Positions 8,169 through 16,861 of a stretch of DNA of 42,732 nucleotides are shown in pieces. Source of the stretch: Aliivibrio_A kagoshimensis (lineage in GTDB: Bacteria > Pseudomonadota > Gammaproteobacteria > Enterobacterales > Vibrionaceae). Made by a program: the position numbers and the translations under genes. The stretch covers positions 1-42,732 of the forward strand of contig NZ_JAKJSQ010000036.1 in the NCBI RefSeq assembly GCF_050337105.1, written 5' to 3'. The number at the start of each line of letters is the position of its first letter. The stretch's first letter is position 1. The notes beneath the pieces were generated by a model that had not been told where the DNA came from, ran no database searches, and saw only the letters and a list, made by a program, of their open reading frames with translations.

Positions 8169-8666
8169 CTAGTGTGTTGATGTTTTCCGCTTAAGAAACT
8201 TGTGGTGAACACCTCTTGTAAGCGCTTTAAAACTATTCTCCACCCTATCTACGCCAAGTAGAACGCTGATGGTGAGCAGAGTAATGATCACTGACTGGTG
8301 TAAGTAACCCAAACCAATCATTAAGCCGACTGCCGCGAGCATCCAGATAATGGCCGCTGAAGTCACGCCATGGATTTTACCATCCAATGTCATCATAACC
8401 CCTGCGCCTAGAAATCCAATGCCAGTAATGATTTGACCAAGGACTCTGGCATGATCCAGTGGATTACTTGATAGAGAGGCTGCCAGAGACATGAACAGAT
8501 AGGTACCTGATATGATCAGTATCGATGTTCGTATGCCCACTGGTTTACCGCGCACTTGTCGCTCGACACCGATTATTGTGCCGTTAAAGGCACAACAAAA
8601 AAGAGCGGCCCAACTGAATGGGCCGAGATCGAGAAGCGATAGGAGAAGTAACTTAACTTCTTGCAT
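8169..8666 (-). CDS. MgtC/SapB-family membrane protein
   Basis: A 165-residue protein with four to five hydrophobic helices and the MgtC hallmarks: IIGVERQVRGKPVGIRT, GQIITGIGFLGAG and GVTSAAIIWMLAAVG. It lacks the C-terminal ACT-like soluble domain of Salmonella MgtC, as do many short family members. Family members modulate membrane physiology (for example F-ATPase or low-magnesium responses), but not all do this. The ATG at 8666 has AGGT 6 bases upstream. It lies 52 bases downstream of the deacylase gene and 96 bases before the cyclase, on the same strand, so the five genes from rimB to the cyclase may be read together. Confidence 0.88.
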   Translation of the reverse strand: MQEVKLLLLSLLDLGPFSWAALFCCAFNGTIIGVERQVRGKPVGIRTSILIISGTYLFMSLAASLSSNPLDHARVLGQIITGIGFLGAGVMMTLDGKIHGVTSAAIIWMLAAVGLMIGLGYLHQSVIITLLTISVLLGVDRVENSFKALTRGVHHKFLKRKTSTH

Positions 8667-8718
8667 CGATGTACCTATTTAGGTGAATCGGGTTTTTCAC
8701 TGTCACTGTTCCGTTCTA

Positions 8719-9780
8719 TTAATTAAGGTTTATTTGCCCAGTAGTCAGTGGATCCACATCAAGATCACCCACCTCTTCAATGTAGTTTTCTACTGCTTGT
8801 TCTACTTCGTTATCATCTTGCTGAAAATAAGCAAGGTGGAACACGGCATCACCTTCATTGACCAATGGTAGCGTCTGCTGGCCAATAACAATTCCGCCTT
8901 TATGTGTGCGTAGCTCTATTTCACTGTGACCCAGTGGTGAGCTGATGTAAGCCAGCACTTGCCGCTTCTCAACTTTTTCGCCTAAGGTGACAATGGTGCG
9001 TAGAATGCCATCACTTTCAGCACGTAACCAGCTAGTGGATTTGGCAATGATAGGGGGCGCGGTTCTCTTTCTGCTTGCCCGTAACATGCCAATGGCCTGC
9101 ATCACTCGTTTTACTCCCAGGAATCCGGCGCTAATGGCAATGGGTTCAAAGCGCAACGCCTCTCCTGCTTCATAGGTTAGCACTGGGATACCTTGTTTTT
9201 CTGCTTCACTGCGCAGTGAACCGTCACGCAGTGGTGAATCGATAATCACTGGCGTAGCAAAGGCTTGAGCAATCCTGAGCGTCTCTTCATTGCTTAAATT
9301 CGCTCGTATTTGTGGCAAATTGGTACGGTGTATTGCACCAGTATGCAGATCCAAAATGTAATCACACTTCTTTGCAATCAAATCAAAAAAGGTAAAAGCC
9401 ATTCTTGATGCCAATGACCCTTTTTCACTGCCTGGAAAACAGCGGTTAAGATCACGTCTATCGGGTAAATAGCGAGATTTATGGATAAAACCAAATACAT
9501 TAACAATAGGCACCGCGATAACGGTACCTTTTAGCTTTGACGGATCAATGGTGTTGATAAGTTGTCTTACGATCTCAACGCCATTAAGTTCATCACCGTG
9601 TATAGCAGCATTGACCATCAATGTTGGACCAGCGAACTGGCCGTTGATGATCTCCACCGGAATAGAGAGCGGTGAGTGGGTGTAAAGTTTTGCTACTTCT
9701 ACCTCAACCACTTTTCTCTCGCCAGGGGCAATGTGATTATTCAATATTTCAAATGAATGATTTCTTTTAGCCTTTGCCAC
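8719..9780 (-). CDS. M14-type succinylglutamate desuccinylase/aspartoacylase-family deacylase
   Basis: About 353 residues. Zinc ligands of the AstE/ASPA family are visible: H and E in AAIHGDELNG, and a second H in LDLHTGAIHR. The catalytic Glu is in LTYEAGEALRF. The family removes acyl groups from amino acids or hydrolyses small amide bonds; the substrate here is unknown. The start is uncertain. The GTG at 9780 has AAGGA about 10 bases upstream and overlaps rimK by only 14 bases, whereas ATGs at 9807 and 9840 would overlap rimK by 41 and 74 bases. The tight link to rimK and the protease points to removal or recycling of a glutamate-type modification, which is inference. Confidence 0.85.
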   Translation of the reverse strand: MAKAKRNHSFEILNNHIAPGERKVVEVEVAKLYTHSPLSIPVEIINGQFAGPTLMVNAAIHGDELNGVEIVRQLINTIDPSKLKGTVIAVPIVNVFGFIHKSRYLPDRRDLNRCFPGSEKGSLASRMAFTFFDLIAKKCDYILDLHTGAIHRTNLPQIRANLSNEETLRIAQAFATPVIIDSPLRDGSLRSEAEKQGIPVLTYEAGEALRFEPIAISAGFLGVKRVMQAIGMLRASRKRTAPPIIAKSTSWLRAESDGILRTIVTLGEKVEKRQVLAYISSPLGHSEIELRTHKGGIVIGQQTLPLVNEGDAVFHLAYFQQDDNEVEQAVENYIEEVGDLDVDPLTTGQINLN

Positions 9781-10672
9781 GTGTTTTCGTTCCTTTCTGC
9801 CCAGCATTTTTCTCAATAAATTCGACAATGAGTCCAGCAATATCTTTGCCTGTTGCTGCTTCGATGCCTTCTAGACCTGGTGATGAGTTCACTTCCATCA
9901 CTAATGGGCCTCTTTCAGAACGTAGCAAATCAACACCTGCAATGTTTAACCCCATGATTTTAGCGGCTGCCACTGCTGTTTTACGCTCTTCTGGTGTGAT
10001 CTTAACTAAAGATGCACTGCCGCCACGGTGAAGGTTTGAGCGGAATTCGCCCTCTGCTCCTTGACGTTTCATTGCCGCGATAACTTTATCGCCAATCACG
10101 AAACATCGGATGTCAGCACCGCCAGCCTCTTTGATGTACTCTTGCACCATGATGTTGGCTTTTAACCCCATGAAGGCTTCAACCACACTCTCTGCTGCTT
10201 TGTGTGTTTCTGCGAGAACAACACCAATACCTTGTGTGCCCTCAAGCAGTTTGATGACCACAGGCGGACCGCCAACCATACCCAATAAATCTTTAACATC
10301 ATCCGGCTTGCTAGCAAAACCTGTAATAGGCATACCGATGCCTTTACGTGACAATAGTTGCATGGAACGTAATTTGTCACGAGAGCGTGATATGGCCACT
10401 GATTCATTGACCGGGAATACATTCATCATCTCAAATTGACGAAGTACTGCAGTGCCATAAAAAGTCACCGACGCGCCAATTCTAGGGATGATCGCATCAA
10501 ATCCAGTCAGCTCTTCGCCTTTATAATGAACTTCTGGTTTGTCAGAGTTAATATTCATATAACAGCGTAGCGTATCAATAACGTTAACTTCATGTCCGCG
10601 ACTTTGTGCCGCTTCAATCAGACGACGAGTAGAATAAAGTGACGCGTTACGTGAAAGAATACCAATTTTCAT
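9767..10672 (-). CDS. rimK: RimK, ATP-grasp L-glutamate ligase of ribosomal protein S6
   Basis: 301 residues, matching E. coli RimK in length and closely in sequence (MKIGILSRNASLYSTRRL; CYMNIN; RDKLRSMQLLSRKG; EGTQGIGVVLAET; VQEYIKEAGGADIRCFVIGD; FRSNLHRGG; VMEVNSSPGLEGIE). RimK adds glutamate residues to the C-terminus of ribosomal protein S6 and can make poly-glutamate. The ATP-grasp and magnesium-binding positions (D in GADIRC, E and N in VMEVNSSPG) are intact. The start is the ATG at 10672, which overlaps the stop of the upstream protease gene (TAATG), so translation is probably coupled. In Pseudomonas, RimK activity is modulated by c-di-GMP and by the RimB protease. Confidence 0.95.
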   Translation of the reverse strand: MKIGILSRNASLYSTRRLIEAAQSRGHEVNVIDTLRCYMNINSDKPEVHYKGEELTGFDAIIPRIGASVTFYGTAVLRQFEMMNVFPVNESVAISRSRDKLRSMQLLSRKGIGMPITGFASKPDDVKDLLGMVGGPPVVIKLLEGTQGIGVVLAETHKAAESVVEAFMGLKANIMVQEYIKEAGGADIRCFVIGDKVIAAMKRQGAEGEFRSNLHRGGSASLVKITPEERKTAVAAAKIMGLNIAGVDLLRSERGPLVMEVNSSPGLEGIEAATGKDIAGLIVEFIEKNAGQKGTKTRGKG

Positions 10673-11121
10673 TATTTGCACTCCTTGAAAGCGATGGTGT
10701 AAGACAAAGATGAATCAACTAACAAATGCTCTTGCATCGCAGTGCGACCCAACAACATCCTAAATTTCATATTTTCGCGGTTAGTTAAGGTAAATTCAGC
10801 GGACCAAGTGCGGTCTCCAAGCTGAACATCTGCTTCGATAACATAGCGTTGCTCTTCGTGACCACCAGAGTCTCTAACACTGCGTTGATCGATGATTTTA
10901 GCTTCGCAAACTACCACTGTGTCCAAGTCGTTTTGTATTGGATGAATCCAGAATCGCGCCCATTGATTTCCACACTTTTCAAAGCGTTCGACTTTGAAGG
11001 CGTGTAGGCAAGAGGTCCGTGCTCCTGTGTCAATTTTTGCGTTGATCTGATGGATTCCTAGGCTTGGAAGAGCAAGAGTTTCTCGCCAACCGATAACAAT
11101 TTTTTCTTTCATTTCACTCAT
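10672..11121 (-). CDS. RimB-type retropepsin-like protease (ATP-dependent zinc protease family)
   Basis: A 149-residue protein of the family once named ATP-dependent zinc protease (PF05618), now viewed as retropepsin-like. The predicted catalytic aspartate is Asp31 in KIDTGARTSCLHA; a second family block is FRMLLGRTAM near the C-terminus. In Pseudomonas the homologue RimB is encoded with rimK and cleaves the glutamate tail made on S6. First gene of a leftward operon with rimK (TAATG overlap). Its promoter must lie in the 267-base gap shared with maoP; I could not place it with confidence. A small inverted repeat, CGACTG/CAGTCG, lies in that gap near 11145-11168. Confidence 0.87.
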   Translation of the reverse strand: MSEMKEKIVIGWRETLALPSLGIHQINAKIDTGARTSCLHAFKVERFEKCGNQWARFWIHPIQNDLDTVVVCEAKIIDQRSVRDSGGHEEQRYVIEADVQLGDRTWSAEFTLTNRENMKFRMLLGRTAMQEHLLVDSSLSYTIAFKECK

Positions 11122-11388
11122 TAATAATTAAAAGAGACTATTAACGACTGCATGGGGGATACAGTCGTCACCAATACCACAACGACATGGATTATTACTT
11201 GAAGGGTACGCTTGAGAGTGGCACCGGAGCTTCAAGAAGCGAGAATCTATCAAGTTTTTTTCACGCTGACTAACAAATCATTTTTATCCTTTCGACAAAA
11301 AAAATTTGTTTCTATTTTTACTCACTTGAGACTATTTTTCGCGATAGAGGATTGCTCAATTGTGGGCGTTATTTAAAAAGAGAACGAC

Positions 11389-11712
11389 ATGTCTGAAATA
11401 GAATTTCGCCATGGTCAAACACGATTTTTTGATGACCAAAGGTACGCCAGAGGTTTTGCTAAATCAGGGGATTTTACCTTGGTTGAGGAGGAGCTTTTGA
11501 TACGGTATGGAGACACCATGTTGTCGTTAGAGAATGGTGAATTACTGCCTGAGAACAGCGAAGAGAAACACTTTGTGAAGGTGGTAAATAACCCAACTAA
11601 AGCCAAAACTCAATTAGAGCGCTTATGGATTAAGTATGTGCAATTATCACGTGGCTACCGTCGCTCTATGCCACTGAATAGCCATTTTGAGATAGAAAGA
11701 CCGACGATGTAA
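11389..11712 (+). CDS. maoP: MaoP (DUF413, YifE) macrodomain Ori protein
   Basis: A 107-residue DUF413 protein closely resembling E. coli YifE/MaoP: RFFDDQRYARGFAKSGDFT, EEELLIRYG, EEKHFVKV and LERLWIKYVQLSRGYRR. In E. coli, MaoP with the adjacent maoS site helps organise the Ori macrodomain of the chromosome. I could not find an obvious maoS-like element here. Monocistronic: an intrinsic terminator follows at 11746-11776. The ATG at 11389 has AAAGAGAA upstream. Confidence 0.92.
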   Translation: MSEIEFRHGQTRFFDDQRYARGFAKSGDFTLVEEELLIRYGDTMLSLENGELLPENSEEKHFVKVVNNPTKAKTQLERLWIKYVQLSRGYRRSMPLNSHFEIERPTM

Positions 11713-11745
11713 CGTTGGCTCCACAACAGGGAGTTGGTCTTAATA

Positions 11746-11776
11746 TTAAGCCTCGTTCTTGTCGAGGCTTAATTTT
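11746..11776. terminator. Intrinsic terminator after maoP
   Basis: Perfect 10-bp stem, TTAAGCCTCG (11746-11755) with CGAGGCTTAA (11763-11772), a 7-base loop, then TTTT. It ends maoP just before the arsR promoter. Confidence 0.85.
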
Positions 11777-11778
11777 CG

Positions 11779-11811
11779 TTGATTAATTCAATAATTCTTG
11801 TATTATCGAAT
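11779..11811 (+). promoter_or_regulatory. arsR-acr3 promoter with ArsR operator
   Basis: -35 TTGATT (11779-11784) and -10 TATTAT (11801-11806) with a 16-base spacer. Lying across the spacer and -10 is an inverted repeat with 10-base arms and one mismatch: ATTCAATAAT (11786-11795), spacer TCTTGT, ATTATCGAAT (11802-11811). A repressor bound here would block RNA polymerase. Known ArsR operators are AT-rich imperfect palindromes of this size, so autoregulation is likely but not shown. Confidence 0.72.
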
Positions 11812-11829
11812 CATAATATAGGGGTGAGT

Positions 11830-12192
11830 ATGAATAACGAACAAGCAACTACCATTTTTGACTCTCTCTCTTCAGGTATTCGGTTAGAAGCTTGGAGATT
11901 GCTGGTCAAAGCGGGACGTGAAGGCAAAGTCGCCGGAGAGATGGCGCGTGAGATGGATATCGCACCCAATTCAATATCATTTCATTTAAAAGCGATGTTA
12001 CACGCAGGAATGGTGTCGGTAGAGCAAGAGGGGCGATATCAACGTTATCGTGCCAATTTGAGTGTAATGCTGGAGCTGATCACCTACATGACAGAGGCGT
12101 GTTGTGTTGATGATCCGAAGAGTGCGTGTGCGCCAATTGATTTATCAACATTTTGTCCATCCTGTGACGACATGAATAAAAGGCAGAAGTAA
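11830..12192 (+). CDS. arsR: ArsR-family arsenical-resistance repressor
   Basis: A 120-residue winged-helix repressor. The recognition helix is in MDIAPNSISFHLKAMLHAGMV and the wing in EGRYQRYRANL. There is no CxC in the recognition helix region as in E. coli ArsR; instead cysteines cluster at the C-terminus (EACCVDD, SACAP, FCPSCDD), the pattern of ArsR proteins with C-terminal arsenite sites. I start at the ATG at 11830, with GGGGTGA just before it; an earlier in-frame ATG at 11779 lies on the -35 and is not believable. The stop overlaps the start of acr3 (TAATG). Confidence 0.9.
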   Translation: MNNEQATTIFDSLSSGIRLEAWRLLVKAGREGKVAGEMAREMDIAPNSISFHLKAMLHAGMVSVEQEGRYQRYRANLSVMLELITYMTEACCVDDPKSACAPIDLSTFCPSCDDMNKRQK

Positions 12193-13202
12193 TGGGTATT
12201 TTTGAGCGATTTTTAAGTGTTTGGGTCGGTTTTGGTATGCTGGCGGGGATTGGTCTCGGCCTGCTTTTTCCTGAGCTGTTCTCTTTTCTTGGTAACCTTC
12301 AATATGCCCAGATTAATATGGTGATTGCGGTGTTAATCTGGCTAATGATCTTCCCGATGATGATGCAGGTGGATTTCACCTCAGTACGTAATATTCATAA
12401 ACGACCAAAAGGGATCATCATCACCTTGGTAGTGAATTGGTTAATCAAACCCTTTAGCATGGCGTTGCTTGCGATGCTGTTTATTCGTTATCTGTTTGGT
12501 CCGTGGATCTCTCCAGAGTTAGGTGATCAATATATTGCAGGGATGATTTTATTAGGTGTTGCGCCTTGTACTGCCATGGTGTTTGTATGGAGTCAATTAA
12601 CCAAAGGAGATGCCAATTATACGGTGGCGCAGGTCGCGATTAACGATCTGATTATGGTGGTTGCTTTTGCTCCGATCACCGCTTTTTTACTGGGCGTTAC
12701 TGATGTGATGGTGCCTTGGGATACCTTATTATTATCGGTATCGCTATTTGTGGTGATCCCTTTGGTGGCAGGCACACTGACTCGTTATTTCATCCATAAC
12801 CAGCAGAAGCTTGATGTTATTAGTGCTAGGTTAAAACCGATGTCCATTTTTGGTCTAGTGGGTACTGTGATTTTGTTGTTTGGTTTTCAAGCACAGACTA
12901 TCGTAGATAACCCGGTTGATATTGTGTTTATTGCGATTCCGCTGTTGATTCAAACCTACCTGATTTTCTTCGTTGCTTACGTATGGATGAAGCGTTGGAA
13001 ACAGCCACACAACGTCGCGGCTCCTGGTGCGATGATAGGAGCATCAAACTTTTTTGAATTGGCGGTCGCAGTGGCCATTAGCTTGTTTGGTATTCACTCA
13101 GGAGCGGCGTTAGCGACAGTGGTTGGCGTACTGGTTGAAGTGCCGGTAATGCTCTCCCTTGTTGCGTATGCGAACCGGACTCGTGAGACGTTTTCGAGTT
13201 AA
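12192..13202 (+). CDS. acr3: Acr3-family arsenite efflux permease
   Basis: A 336-residue inner-membrane transporter with about ten helices. Acr3 signatures include MMMQVDF, the essential cysteine segment GVAPCTAMVFVWSQL near residue 120, NDLIMV, and GASNFFELAVAVAISLFG near residues 280-297. It exports arsenite using the proton gradient. Translationally coupled to arsR. No arsenate reductase gene (arsC) follows in this window, so arsenate would need a reductase encoded elsewhere. Confidence 0.94.
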   Translation: MGIFERFLSVWVGFGMLAGIGLGLLFPELFSFLGNLQYAQINMVIAVLIWLMIFPMMMQVDFTSVRNIHKRPKGIIITLVVNWLIKPFSMALLAMLFIRYLFGPWISPELGDQYIAGMILLGVAPCTAMVFVWSQLTKGDANYTVAQVAINDLIMVVAFAPITAFLLGVTDVMVPWDTLLLSVSLFVVIPLVAGTLTRYFIHNQQKLDVISARLKPMSIFGLVGTVILLFGFQAQTIVDNPVDIVFIAIPLLIQTYLIFFVAYVWMKRWKQPHNVAAPGAMIGASNFFELAVAVAISLFGIHSGAALATVVGVLVEVPVMLSLVAYANRTRETFSS

Positions 13203-13276
13203 AAATTGATGGTTTGATGCGTAAAAGCAGGATTGCTGATACAGTGGAAGGACCCACTGGTTAACGTGTCGAGCTC

Positions 13277-14161
13277 ATGTCAAAAAATCTTCTCTCCTCC
13301 TGGCTTTACCCTATGTTTGCCATTATTGCGGCGATCAGCATGGGGGCAGTGGGAACCATTGCTAAATATGCCCAAGTGGGTTCCGAGACCATCACCTTCT
13401 ATCGTCTTTTTTTTGGCGTACTATTTCTAGTACTCTATTTATTGAAGGTGAACAAAATTGCGTTGCTGTTTAAAAAACCGAGCCTCTCATTATTGATTAA
13501 CGGGGGATTTCTTGCCGCATTCATGGTTTTTTATATTCAAGCAATGCTCTATATGAATATGATGATGGCGATCATGACCATCTATTTAGCACCTGTCGTG
13601 GCGGCACTTTTCGCTCATTTTTTCATGAATGAGAAACTCAATTCGTCGCAGTTTATGGCTATTATCTGCGCGTTTCTTGGGTTCACCATGGTGATGGAGT
13701 TTAACGTATCGCTATCGGGAACTGAGTTTAAAGGTCTGCTTTTTGGTTTGGCAGCATTGAGCTGTTACAGCGCTTTTATTTTGGTAAACCGCACCATTCA
13801 TGACTCCATTCATGATTTTACGCGTAGCAGTTATCAGTTGGCGGTCGGTGCTCTGTGCGTGCTACCTCTCGCTTGGAATGAGATGTTTACCATTAATGCT
13901 GAGCAGTTTGGTTGGATGTTGCTAGCGGGGTTAATCCCAGGGTTCTTAGGTATTGTATTGTCGATCATTGCGTTGCGAAAACTGCCCGCAGCGACCTTTG
14001 GCACCTTAGCTTACGTTGAGCCAGTTTCCGTGATTGCACTGGGTTGGGTACTGTTTAATGAGTCTCTCTCTCCACTGCAAATGGCGGGGTGTTTGGTGAT
14101 TGTTATGGCTGGATTGGTTCAAGCGAAAATTACCGTGAACCGTCAACTTGCCGTAGTATAA
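13277..14161 (+). CDS. EamA/DMT-family transporter
   Basis: A 294-residue inner-membrane protein with ten predicted helices in two EamA repeats (residues about 12-140 and 153-288), for example AAISMGAVGTIAKYA, MTIYLAPVVAALFAHFFMNE and LAYVEPVSVIALGWVLFNE. The family exports metabolites or amino acids; the substrate is unknown. Separated from acr3 by 74 bases and followed 11 bases later by a LysR gene on the same strand, which probably regulates it or shares its transcript. Confidence 0.88.
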   Translation: MSKNLLSSWLYPMFAIIAAISMGAVGTIAKYAQVGSETITFYRLFFGVLFLVLYLLKVNKIALLFKKPSLSLLINGGFLAAFMVFYIQAMLYMNMMMAIMTIYLAPVVAALFAHFFMNEKLNSSQFMAIICAFLGFTMVMEFNVSLSGTEFKGLLFGLAALSCYSAFILVNRTIHDSIHDFTRSSYQLAVGALCVLPLAWNEMFTINAEQFGWMLLAGLIPGFLGIVLSIIALRKLPAATFGTLAYVEPVSVIALGWVLFNESLSPLQMAGCLVIVMAGLVQAKITVNRQLAVV

Positions 14162-14172
14162 GAGAGCGGAAG

Positions 14173-15075
14173 ATGAGCGTAAACCCTATTTGGCTACACA
14201 CCTTTAGAACCTTGATTGACGTGGGGCACTTTACTCAGACGGCGGATAAATTGTATATGACTCAGCCAGGGGTAAGCCAACACATTAAAAAGCTTGAACA
14301 GCATTGTGGACATATGTTGATTAAGCGATTTAACAAAAGTTTTGAATTGACCGAACAGGGGCGTTTGGTCTATCAGTATGCGCTACAAGTCGCCAAGGAT
14401 GAAGAGGCGTTATTAGCGAGTTTGAATTTTGATAACCCTCATGCAGGAGAGTGTCAGGTTGCCTGTTCAGGCTCACTTGCGTTGTTGCTCTACCCAAAGT
14501 TACTCACCCTACAACAACAATACCCTGAACTGTCGATTCACCTTGAAGCGGCACCGAACCAGAAAATACTCAATGACATTGAACGGGGAAGTATGGATTT
14601 TGGTGTAGTGACTTACGCACCCAATAGCAGTCAGTTTCACACTAAGATTATCGGTAGTGAGCCTCTGTGCCTGATTTTACCGAAACGCTATGAAGGTCAA
14701 ACAATTGACATTGAAAAACTTAAAGCGTGTGGGGTGATCATGCATCCGGATGCGCTGCACTATCTCGCGCTCTATTTTGAGCAGAGCGGCAGTCAGGCGT
14801 TTTCACTATTGCGAGCAGAAGATCTGCCCACCGTGGGTTATGTTAACCAGCTGAGCCAGATACTTTTACCAATATCTCAAGGCATTGGATTTACGGTTCT
14901 GCCCCAAAGTGCCATTGCCGGATTCGCACACCCTGATCAGCTGTATCTGCATCAACCACAACGACAGGTAATTGAGACCTTATATGCGGTCAGTAAACGT
15001 AATCGCACGTTACCAACACGTTACCAAACTCTGCTTCCATTGTTGGAGCACTCTTTGGCTAACAAAGTCAATTAA
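14173..15075 (+). CDS. LysR-family transcriptional regulator
   Basis: 300 residues. The N-terminal helix-turn-helix is typical (WLHTFRTLIDVGHFTQTADKL, MTQPGVSQHIKKLE), followed by a periplasmic-binding-like effector domain from about residue 90. The ATG at 14173 follows a GGAAG. It lies directly behind an EamA transporter gene, the likely target. It is convergent with modC, with only 6 bases between the stop codons. Effector unknown. Confidence 0.9.
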   Translation: MSVNPIWLHTFRTLIDVGHFTQTADKLYMTQPGVSQHIKKLEQHCGHMLIKRFNKSFELTEQGRLVYQYALQVAKDEEALLASLNFDNPHAGECQVACSGSLALLLYPKLLTLQQQYPELSIHLEAAPNQKILNDIERGSMDFGVVTYAPNSSQFHTKIIGSEPLCLILPKRYEGQTIDIEKLKACGVIMHPDALHYLALYFEQSGSQAFSLLRAEDLPTVGYVNQLSQILLPISQGIGFTVLPQSAIAGFAHPDQLYLHQPQRQVIETLYAVSKRNRTLPTRYQTLLPLLEHSLANKVN

Positions 15076-15081
15076 CAAAGC

Positions 15082-16173
15082 TTAATGGGATTGAGCAATG
15101 TCAATTTGGCCCATTGATACCCCTTTTATCTGCGCATAAACCGATTTACCTGCCACAAGACTCAAGTCGTCACAGGCCCAAGGCGTAACATTGGCCCATA
15201 ATTCATCGTTACCAAGGGCTAATTTTAACTGTATCTGCTCACCACTTTCGCTATGATGAACTTCTCTAATCACCCCTTTTAACACATTTCGAATACTCGA
15301 CCCTTTTGGTCGTTCGGTACAAATAGAGACATGATTGGCCTCAATTCGAACTTTAATCGGTTTATTATCTTTCGATTTTGGAAGCTCTCCGTTAATCCAA
15401 AGGTGATTGCCATCATCCATGATAAGCTGGGTCATTGAGTAGATCGGGTGTTTACCCGCCACCGATGCATAGAGTAATGAACTGAGCTCTTGTGCCGGTA
15501 ACCAAGGGCGCATCTGCTCACTATTCCAGACATCGGTCAGTGTGCCTTGGGCAACCGCTTCACCTTGATTGAGGACGATCATGTAGTCCGCCAGTTGTAA
15601 AATCTCATCAAGGCTGTGGCTCACATACACGATAGGAACACTGAGCTCGCGAGCTAAGGTTTGCAAATAGGGAATGAGTTCCCGTTTGCGAGGAAGATCC
15701 AATGACGCTAAGGGTTCATCCATTAACAACAGATCTGGAGAAGTAAGCAGAGCGCGTCCAATGGCGACTCGCTGCTTCTCCCCCCCCGATAAGCTGATTG
15801 GAAAGCGATCTAATAGAGGCTCAATATCTAACAGTGTCACAATTTTGTTGAAATGATCTGGGTCGGATCGACGCACTCCATAATTGAGATTACCCCTCAC
15901 TTTGTAATGTGGGAACAGGCGCGCCTCTTGAAAGACGTAGCCGATACGGCGCTTCTCTGGAGGGAGGTTAATGCTTCCTTTTTTGAACAGTATTTTATCT
16001 CCCAATTGAATCAATCCGCTGTCAGGATCCGTGAGCCCGCCAAGAATATTCACTAGCGAGGTTTTTCCTGCACCTGAACGACCAAATACGGCAGTGACCC
16101 CATTAAGTGGCAGTGTGGCGTTAACGTTAAGATTGAGATGACCTAACCGCTTGGCAATGTTAATGGTGATCAT
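15082..16173 (-). CDS. modC: ModC, molybdate ABC transporter ATPase
   Basis: 363 residues. Walker A is GRSGAGKT near residue 33, the signature LSGGEKQR near 130 and Walker B LLLMDEPLASLD. A C-terminal Mop/TOBE molybdate-binding domain spans about 290-360 (RNVLKGVIREVHHSES, LALGNDELWANVTPWA). It energises molybdate import at the inner membrane. The start ATG at 16173 overlaps the modB stop as ATGA; a longer in-frame reading from 16260 lies wholly inside modB and is rejected. Last gene of modABC. Confidence 0.96.
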   Translation of the reverse strand: MITINIAKRLGHLNLNVNATLPLNGVTAVFGRSGAGKTSLVNILGGLTDPDSGLIQLGDKILFKKGSINLPPEKRRIGYVFQEARLFPHYKVRGNLNYGVRRSDPDHFNKIVTLLDIEPLLDRFPISLSGGEKQRVAIGRALLTSPDLLLMDEPLASLDLPRKRELIPYLQTLARELSVPIVYVSHSLDEILQLADYMIVLNQGEAVAQGTLTDVWNSEQMRPWLPAQELSSLLYASVAGKHPIYSMTQLIMDDGNHLWINGELPKSKDNKPIKVRIEANHVSICTERPKGSSIRNVLKGVIREVHHSESGEQIQLKLALGNDELWANVTPWACDDLSLVAGKSVYAQIKGVSMGQIDIAQSH

Positions 16174-16859
16174 GCGTTGGCCGTCCTTTGTTGGGCTTTT
16201 TTGGTCAGCCATTGAGAGGCAATGAGAGACATCATGGCGATCACGATAGAGATAATGCACAGTCGCATTGCTGCAAATTCGGCGCCGGGGGTTTCAATGA
16301 ATGAATACATGGCTAATGGAATGGTACGTGTTTCTCCAGGAATGTTGGAAACAAAGGTGATGGTGGAGCCAAATTCACCTAAACTGCGAGCAAAAGCGAT
16401 GATCATGCCTGAAACAATACCGGGTGCGGTGAGGGGCAATGTGATGGTGAAGAATACTCGCCAGCAGCTACTGCCTAAGGTTCTTGCTGCCTCTTCTAAA
16501 CGCACATCAACCGCTTCTAATGATTGACGAATCGCTCTCACCATCAAAGGGAATGAGACCACTGCCGCCGCCAAAGCCGCACCGCGCCAGCTGAAACTAA
16601 AGCTAAGCCCAAACCACTGATACAACCATTGGCCAATGAATCCTTGTCGGCCCATGCTGACGAGCAGCAAGTAACCGACCACAACGGGTGGCAATACCAG
16701 TGGTAAGTGAATCAGGCTATCGACGATAGACTTCCCCGGAAACTCGACTCGTGCCAGTAACCATGCGCAAAAAATACCAAACGGCAGGCTACACAGCACA
16801 GCAATGGAAGAGACTTTAAGACTTAATACTAAAGCGGCAATCTCGTAATCGGTTAGCAT
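16170..16859 (-). CDS. modB: ModB, molybdate ABC transporter permease
   Basis: 229 residues with about five to six membrane helices. The EAA coupling loop is present (LEEAARTLGSSCWRVFFTITLPL), as is the following GIVSGMIIAFARSLGEFGSTITF. It forms the channel for molybdate with ModA and ModC. It begins 2 bases after the modA stop and overlaps modC by 4 bases. Confidence 0.96.
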   Translation of the reverse strand: MLTDYEIAALVLSLKVSSIAVLCSLPFGIFCAWLLARVEFPGKSIVDSLIHLPLVLPPVVVGYLLLVSMGRQGFIGQWLYQWFGLSFSFSWRGAALAAAVVSFPLMVRAIRQSLEAVDVRLEEAARTLGSSCWRVFFTITLPLTAPGIVSGMIIAFARSLGEFGSTITFVSNIPGETRTIPLAMYSFIETPGAEFAAMRLCIISIVIAMMSLIASQWLTKKAQQRTANA

Positions 16860-16861
16860 GG

